From Bog-473 sp963809825 (GTDB lineage: Bacteria > Actinomycetota > Acidimicrobiia > Acidimicrobiales > RAAP-2), in assembly GCA_963809825.1 (NCBI GenBank), contig CAWELJ010000009.1, positions 62,001 through 126,000 on the forward strand: a stretch of DNA of 64,000 nt. The letters run 5' to 3'. The position numbers and the translations under genes were made by a program. Below, piece after piece: positions 60,402 through 64,000 of the stretch. The notes under the pieces were generated by a model, which saw nothing but the letters and a program-made list of their open reading frames with translations, ran no database searches and was not told where the DNA came from. Position 1 is the stretch's first letter. The number at the start of each line of letters is the position of its first letter.

Positions 60402-61184
60402 CTAGCGCCCGATGAAGACGGGCTCCCGCTTCTCAGCGAAAGCGGCCATGGCCTCCGCCGTGTCCTTGGTCGAGAAGTTCAGGGCCTGGCAGCGGGCCTC
60501 GTCCTCGACCGCCTGCTCCATGGAGGCCATGGACGAGGCGTTGAGCATCGTCTTGGTCATTGACAGGGCCAGGGGTGGGCCGGCGGCCAGCGTGGCTGCC
60601 CAGTCGTCGACGAAGGAGTCGAGCTCGTCGACCGGGAGCACGCGATTGACCAGCCCGATGGCGGCCGCCTCCTCCCCGCTCCACATGCCGCCGAAGAGCG
60701 CGATCTCCTTGGCCCGGGCCAGGCCGACCAACCGGGGCAGCAGCCAGGAGGCGCCGTTGTCGAGCGCCAGGCCACGCCGGGAGAAGATCATGGAAAGCCG
60801 CGTGCGGTCACTGCACACGATGAGGTCGCACCCGAGGGCCAGCGAGAGGCCCGCACCGACAGCGACGCCGTCGACCTTGGCGATGGTCGGCTTGGTTACC
60901 CGGTGCAGGCCCAGCGCGACGTCCCCGAGCCGGCGCATGCGGGCCAGGCCCGAGCGGGAGCGGTCGGTGGCGGGACCGTCGGGATCAGAGAGGTCCGCGC
61001 CCGAGCAGAAGGCGCCACCGGCGCCCGTGAGGACCATCACCCGGTCGTCGTCGCTGTCCTCGACCTCGGCGAAGATCTGCTTGAGCTCGTTCAGCATTTT
61101 GTTGTTGGCGGCGTTCTTGCGCTCCGGGCGGTTCATCGTGACGGTCACGACGCCGTCCTTGCGCTCGACAATGAGGGTCTCCAT
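60402..61184 (-). CDS. Enoyl-CoA hydratase/isomerase-family protein
   Basis: A 260-residue crotonase-fold enzyme: VVTVTMNRPERKNAANNKML, VLTGAGGAFCSGADLSDPDG (oxyanion hole), KPTIAKVDGVAVGAGLSLAL, GLALDNGASWLLPRLVGLAR. Catalytic acid of classical hydratases (the second Glu) is replaced by Asp-Asn-Gly-Ala-Ser, as in many non-hydratase crotonases. The start is ATG 61184; yraN's stop lies 26 bases upstream. Confidence 0.88.
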   Translation of the reverse strand: METLIVERKDGVVTVTMNRPERKNAANNKMLNELKQIFAEVEDSDDDRVMVLTGAGGAFCSGADLSDPDGPATDRSRSGLARMRRLGDVALGLHRVTKPTIAKVDGVAVGAGLSLALGCDLIVCSDRTRLSMIFSRRGLALDNGASWLLPRLVGLARAKEIALFGGMWSGEEAAAIGLVNRVLPVDELDSFVDDWAATLAAGPPLALSMTKTMLNASSMASMEQAVEDEARCQALNFSTKDTAEAMAAFAEKREPVFIGR

Positions 61185-61210
61185 GACCTTCGACCCTAGG
61201 CCGCGCCGTG

Positions 61211-61561
61211 TCAGAACGCACCTTCGACGACGTGCAGCGTGCCGCCCTGGACGGCCGCCACGTCGAAGCGCACCTCGGCCCAGCGTCGGTCCTGGCTTCG
61301 CAGGTAGGTGGCGGCGAGACGGCGCAGTCGCAGCTGCTTGGCCCGCGTCACCGCCTCGAGCGGGTGCCCGTGGGCGGTGTGGCTGCGGGCTTTCACCTCG
61401 CAGACGACCAGGGTGCGGCCACGGGCGCAGATCAGGTCGACCTCGCCGGCGGGGCAGCGCCAATTGCGCTCGAGCACGGCGTAGCCGTGCGCCCGGTAAT
61501 ACCCGGCGGCCCGCTCCTCGCCGCGGTGGCCGAGTGCGGCGTTGTGCCGGTTGTCCCCCAC
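61211..61561 (-). CDS. YraN-family endonuclease-like protein
   Basis: A 116-residue UPF0102/YraN protein with a nuclease-like fold: HRGEERAAGYYRAHGYAVLE, CPAGEVDLICARGRTLVVCE (Asp, Glu), VKARSHTAHGHPLEAVTRAK. GTG 61561. It usually precedes comM and dprA; here the next genes are crotonase, NfeD and SPFH, and comM is 40 kb away. Confidence 0.9.
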   Translation of the reverse strand: MGDNRHNAALGHRGEERAAGYYRAHGYAVLERNWRCPAGEVDLICARGRTLVVCEVKARSHTAHGHPLEAVTRAKQLRLRRLAATYLRSQDRRWAEVRFDVAAVQGGTLHVVEGAF

Positions 61562-61578
61562 GGCGGGGGAACGGTCGA

Positions 61579-61872
61579 TCAGAGCTCTTGTTCGGGCAGG
61601 CGCTCGATGTTGACGTCGCGGAAGGTCACCACACGGACCTCGGGGACGAAGCGTGCGGGGCGGTACATGTCCCACACCCAGGCGTCGCGCAGCACGAGCT
61701 CGATGCACGCCGGGGTGGTGTCCGAGCGCACGTTGAGCGACACCTCGTTGGCCAGGTAGAAGCGCCGCTCCGTCTCGATCACATAGGCGAAGACAGGAAG
61801 GACGGCCCTGTACTCCTGGACGAGCCCGAGCTCGATCTCGGACTCGTAGCGCTCGAGGTCCTCCTCGCTCAC
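61579..61872 (-). CDS. DUF2469 protein
   Basis: A 97-residue protein beginning MSEEDLERYESEIELGLVQE and containing FAYVIETERRFYLANEVSLN. It is a family nearly confined to actinomycetes, always near rnhB, yraN and rplS. Function unknown. Confidence 0.9.
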   Translation of the reverse strand: MSEEDLERYESEIELGLVQEYRAVLPVFAYVIETERRFYLANEVSLNVRSDTTPACIELVLRDAWVWDMYRPARFVPEVRVVTFRDVNIERLPEQEL

Positions 61873-61884
61873 TCGGCGCCGGCC

Positions 61885-62409
61885 CTACTCGTCGGCGGCC
61901 TCCTCGACGGCCCCGTCGTGCACCGCCGCCTCCGCCATCTCGGCCTCGTCGACCATCTCGGCCTCGTCGACCATCTCGACGTCCAGGTCCTCGACGTCCA
62001 GGTCCTCGACGTCCAGGTCCTCGACGTCCTCGACCGCTGCCGCGGCCGCCGCCTTGCCGCCCCGGGCGACCCGCCGCTCCTTGATCTTGGCGGCCTTCCC
62101 ATGACGGTCACGCAGGTAGTACAGCTTGGCCCGCCGGACATCGCCCAGCGTGGCGACCTCGATCTTCGCGATGGTGGGCGAGTGCACCGGGAAGGTGCGC
62201 TCGACGCCGACGCCGAAGCTGACCTTGCGGACGGTGAAGGTCTCCTGCACGCCGCCACCCTGGCGCCGCATGACGGCGCCCTGGAAGACCTGCACCCGCT
62301 CCCGGTTCCCCTCGACCACCCGGACGTGGACCTTGACGGTGTCGCCGGGGCGGAATTCGGGGATGTCGTCGCGCAGGCTGTCGCGATCGATGGTCTCGGT
62401 GGGGTGCAT
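61885..62409 (-). CDS. rplS: 50S ribosomal protein L19 with acidic repeat tail
   Basis: Residues 1-115 are normal L19 (IPEFRPGDTVKVHVRVVEGN, RERVQVFQGAVMRRQGGGVQ, FGVGVERTFPVHSPTIAKIE, RAKLYYLRDRHGKAAKIKER). Residues 125-174 are an added Ala/Asp/Glu/Val tail made of VEDLD repeated three times and MVDEAE repeated twice; the DNA shows a 15-bp unit three times at 61978-62022. Bacterial L19 is usually 110-125 residues. Confidence 0.95.
   Translation of the reverse strand: MHPTETIDRDSLRDDIPEFRPGDTVKVHVRVVEGNRERVQVFQGAVMRRQGGGVQETFTVRKVSFGVGVERTFPVHSPTIAKIEVATLGDVRRAKLYYLRDRHGKAAKIKERRVARGGKAAAAAAVEDVEDLDVEDLDVEDLDVEMVDEAEMVDEAEMAEAAVHDGAVEEAADE
61978..62022 (-). repeat. 15-bp tandem repeat x3 in rplS
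   Basis: GACGTCCAGGTCCTC (plus strand) occurs three times in a row, encoding the acidic VEDLD units; an 18-bp unit is repeated twice at about 61936-61971. Confidence 0.9.
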
Positions 62410-62425
62410 GGGAAGCGTCCTTCGT

Positions 62426-63187
62426 TCACACCGGCTCAGTGCCGGACGGAACATCGTAGCCGTGCTCGGCCAGAGCCCGCACGTCGCCGGCGCTGAGCGC
62501 CGACGCCCTGACCAGGTGCGCGATCAGGTCGGGGCGGCGCTCGGCCGTCCGCAGCAGGGCCTGCGTGCGGCGCCAGGCGGCCACGGCGCCATGGTCGCCC
62601 GAGCGGAGCACCTCGGGCACCGGCCAGCCCCTGAACTCGGCCGGACGGGTGTACTGGGGGTACTCGAGCAGCCCCTCGGCGAAGCTCTCGTCCAGTGCCG
62701 ACTGCTCGTTGCCCAGTACCTCGGGCAGCAGCCGGGCCACCGCCTCGACCACCACGAGGGCGGCGAGTTCCCCGCCGGCCAGCACGAAGTCGCCCACCGA
62801 GAGCTCGCCGTCCACCAGGTGATCGGCGACCCGCTGGTCCACCCCCTCGTAGCGGCCGCAGAGCAGGGAGAAACCACCGGGCGCCCCGGCCAGCTCGGCG
62901 GCCCTCTCCTGGTCGAAGCGCCGCCCGCCCGGGGCGAGCAGGTAGAGCGGCCGGGGCAGGTCGGGGACGGCCTCGACGCAGCGAAAGATCGGATCGGCCC
63001 GCAGCACCATGCCGGCGCCGCCTCCGAAGGGGCTGTCGTCGACGGAGCGCCGAGGATCGTCGGCGCCATCCCGGAGGTCGTGCACGCGCACGTCGAGCGC
63101 ACCCGTGTCGACGGCCCGCCCGAGGATGGAGGCGCCGCAGTAGCCGGCGACGACGTCGGGGAAGATCGTGAAGACGTCGATCCTCAT
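62426..63187 (-). CDS. trmD: tRNA (guanine-N1-)-methyltransferase TrmD
   Basis: A 253-residue SPOUT enzyme that makes m1G37 in tRNA. MRIDVFTIFPDVVAGYCGAS opens it; DDSPFGGGAGMVLRADPIF, LLCGRYEGVDQRVADHLVDG and YPQYTRPAEFRGWPVPEVLR include the SAM knot and catalytic residues. ATG 63187. It follows rimM by 10 bases. Confidence 0.96.
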   Translation of the reverse strand: MRIDVFTIFPDVVAGYCGASILGRAVDTGALDVRVHDLRDGADDPRRSVDDSPFGGGAGMVLRADPIFRCVEAVPDLPRPLYLLAPGGRRFDQERAAELAGAPGGFSLLCGRYEGVDQRVADHLVDGELSVGDFVLAGGELAALVVVEAVARLLPEVLGNEQSALDESFAEGLLEYPQYTRPAEFRGWPVPEVLRSGDHGAVAAWRRTQALLRTAERRPDLIAHLVRASALSAGDVRALAEHGYDVPSGTEPV

Positions 63188-63197
63188 GGAGCCGGCC

Positions 63198-63662
63198 TCA
63201 CAGGTCCAGCAATCCGTCGGGGATGTCGACCTCGACCGTCCCGGCCTCCGCGTCGTGGCGCGTGACGAAGCGGAGCGGGATCAGCGCACCCGACCCGAGC
63301 ACCAGGAGGTCACTCGCCGGATTGGCCTCGACCGCTGCCACCAGGCCGAGCTCGGCGCCGTCGCCATCGAGCACCGTGGCACCGACGAGCTCGTGGACCC
63401 ACAGGGCGCCCGGCACCTCGAGCGGCTCGGCCTCGAGGTCCACGCCGTGCAACCGCTCGGCCGCCTCGCGGGACGCCACGTCCTCGAACTGCACGATGAA
63501 GCGATCCGCGCCGAAGGGTTTCGACGAGACGACGCGGAGGGTGCCGCGGGAGGAGGCGAGCTCCGTCCCCGGGCTCAGGCGCTGCGTCTGGTCGGTCCAG
63601 AGCTGGACCACCACCTCGCCCCGCAGGCCGTGGGCCTTGGCGACCCGGCCGATCTTGAGCAG
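63198..63662 (-). CDS. rimM: Ribosome maturation factor RimM
   Basis: RimM assists 30S assembly at the head domain. The C-terminal PRC barrel has VASREAAERLHGVDLEAEPL, GALWVHELVGATVLDGDGA and SDLLVLGSGALIPLRFVTRH. The family N-terminus GRVAKAHGLRGEVVVQLW continues upstream of the first GTG (63614) to a CTG at 63662, one base after the KH gene's stop, which I take as the start. It gives 154 residues. Confidence 0.9.
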   Translation of the reverse strand: MLKIGRVAKAHGLRGEVVVQLWTDQTQRLSPGTELASSRGTLRVVSSKPFGADRFIVQFEDVASREAAERLHGVDLEAEPLEVPGALWVHELVGATVLDGDGAELGLVAAVEANPASDLLVLGSGALIPLRFVTRHDAEAGTVEVDIPDGLLDL

Positions 63663-63663
63663 C

Positions 63664-63957
63664 TCAGTCGTCGACGATGTCCACGCTGGCCTGGACGCCG
63701 TCCCGGGCGCCCGCCACGTTGACCAGGGTCCGGATCGCCTGGGCCGTGCGGCCGCGGCGGCCGATCACCCGTCCCATGTCCTCGGGAGCGACGTGGAGGT
63801 TGAGCCGCACCCCGCTGCGGCGGTCCTCGGTCTCGATCACGACCGCGTCGGGGTCGTTGGACAGCGAGCGGGCCAGGTAGCTCAGGACGGTGAGCGGCAT
63901 GCCTCCGTCGACCGCCCGCAGCTCGTTGCCTTCGCCGACACCGTCCTCGTCGTCCAT
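63664..63957 (-). CDS. KH-domain RNA-binding protein (KhpA/YlqC-like)
   Basis: A 97-residue protein with RSGVRLNLHVAPEDMGRVIG and GRRGRTAQAIRTLVNVAGAR, the KH helix-turn-helix with the GxxG loop (GRRG). The N-terminal 20 residues are acidic. It lies between rpsP (outside) and rimM in most actinobacteria. Confidence 0.92.
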   Translation of the reverse strand: MDDEDGVGEGNELRAVDGGMPLTVLSYLARSLSNDPDAVVIETEDRRSGVRLNLHVAPEDMGRVIGRRGRTAQAIRTLVNVAGARDGVQASVDIVDD

Positions 63958-64000
63958 GTCGTCGCCGTCGTCCAGTCGTCGACGTCGTCCACGTCATCGA
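63958..64000. other. Window edge, acidic-codon run
   Basis: Repeats of GAC/GTC on the minus strand continue upstream of the KH gene, possibly the acidic tail of ribosomal protein S16. Nothing can be called. Confidence 0.3.

Overview
The window is a high-G+C bacterial chromosome segment, most likely from an actinomycete and possibly from class Acidimicrobiia (an inference). The signs are a mycothiol S-conjugate amidase-like gene, two mycothiol-dependent maleylpyruvate isomerase-type proteins, an F420-type luciferase-fold oxidoreductase, the PspA/HtpX/PspAB stress set, DUF2469, and the actinobacterial order KH protein, rimM, trmD, rplS, DUF2469, yraN.

Positions 1-21.3 kb are a compact housekeeping stretch. 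They hold a GNAT fragment, a RecB-type nuclease, PAP2 and DsbA-like proteins, purK-purE with a ChbG-like deacetylase, an Mca-like amidase, pspA-htpX-pspAB, a tyrosine phosphatase, pterin carbinolamine dehydratase with fumC, a surface acyltransferase, a broken AfsR/SARP regulator abutting a broken phosphotransferase, a cupin, and dprA-comM. Many of these genes overlap by 1-8 bases, so translation is probably coupled.

Positions 21.3-57 kb are an accessory island. Single-gene modules stand in both orientations: TetR and MarR regulators, VOC/glyoxalase proteins, RibD-C/DHFR-like reductases, methyltransferases, GNAT, cupin, SnoaL, PilZ, TrpB2, an ABC exporter, a class III cyclase fused to an alpha/beta hydrolase, and others. 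Four IS110-family elements lie among them (one remnant, one frameshifted, two intact). The gaps between modules repeatedly carry a short imperfect palindrome with core CGCCGG, written on the plus strand whatever the direction of the neighbouring genes, with compensatory changes in its arms. This repeat family is the least explained structure in the window.

Positions 57-64 kb return to dense, conserved sequence: a phosphotransferase, EthD, a DinB-fold protein, SPFH/NfeD, enoyl-CoA hydratase, then yraN, DUF2469, rplS, trmD, rimM and the KH protein, all of these last on the minus strand. yraN, comM and dprA are usually neighbours. Here about 40 kb separates yraN (61.2 kb) from comM (21.3 kb), so the island appears to have entered or grown inside the ribosome-maturation/competence cluster.

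Several genes change frame in short G/C runs (pspA, the AfsR regulator, the phosphotransferase remnant, one IS110 copy, a small membrane protein). Some of these may be consensus errors in the assembly rather than mutations.
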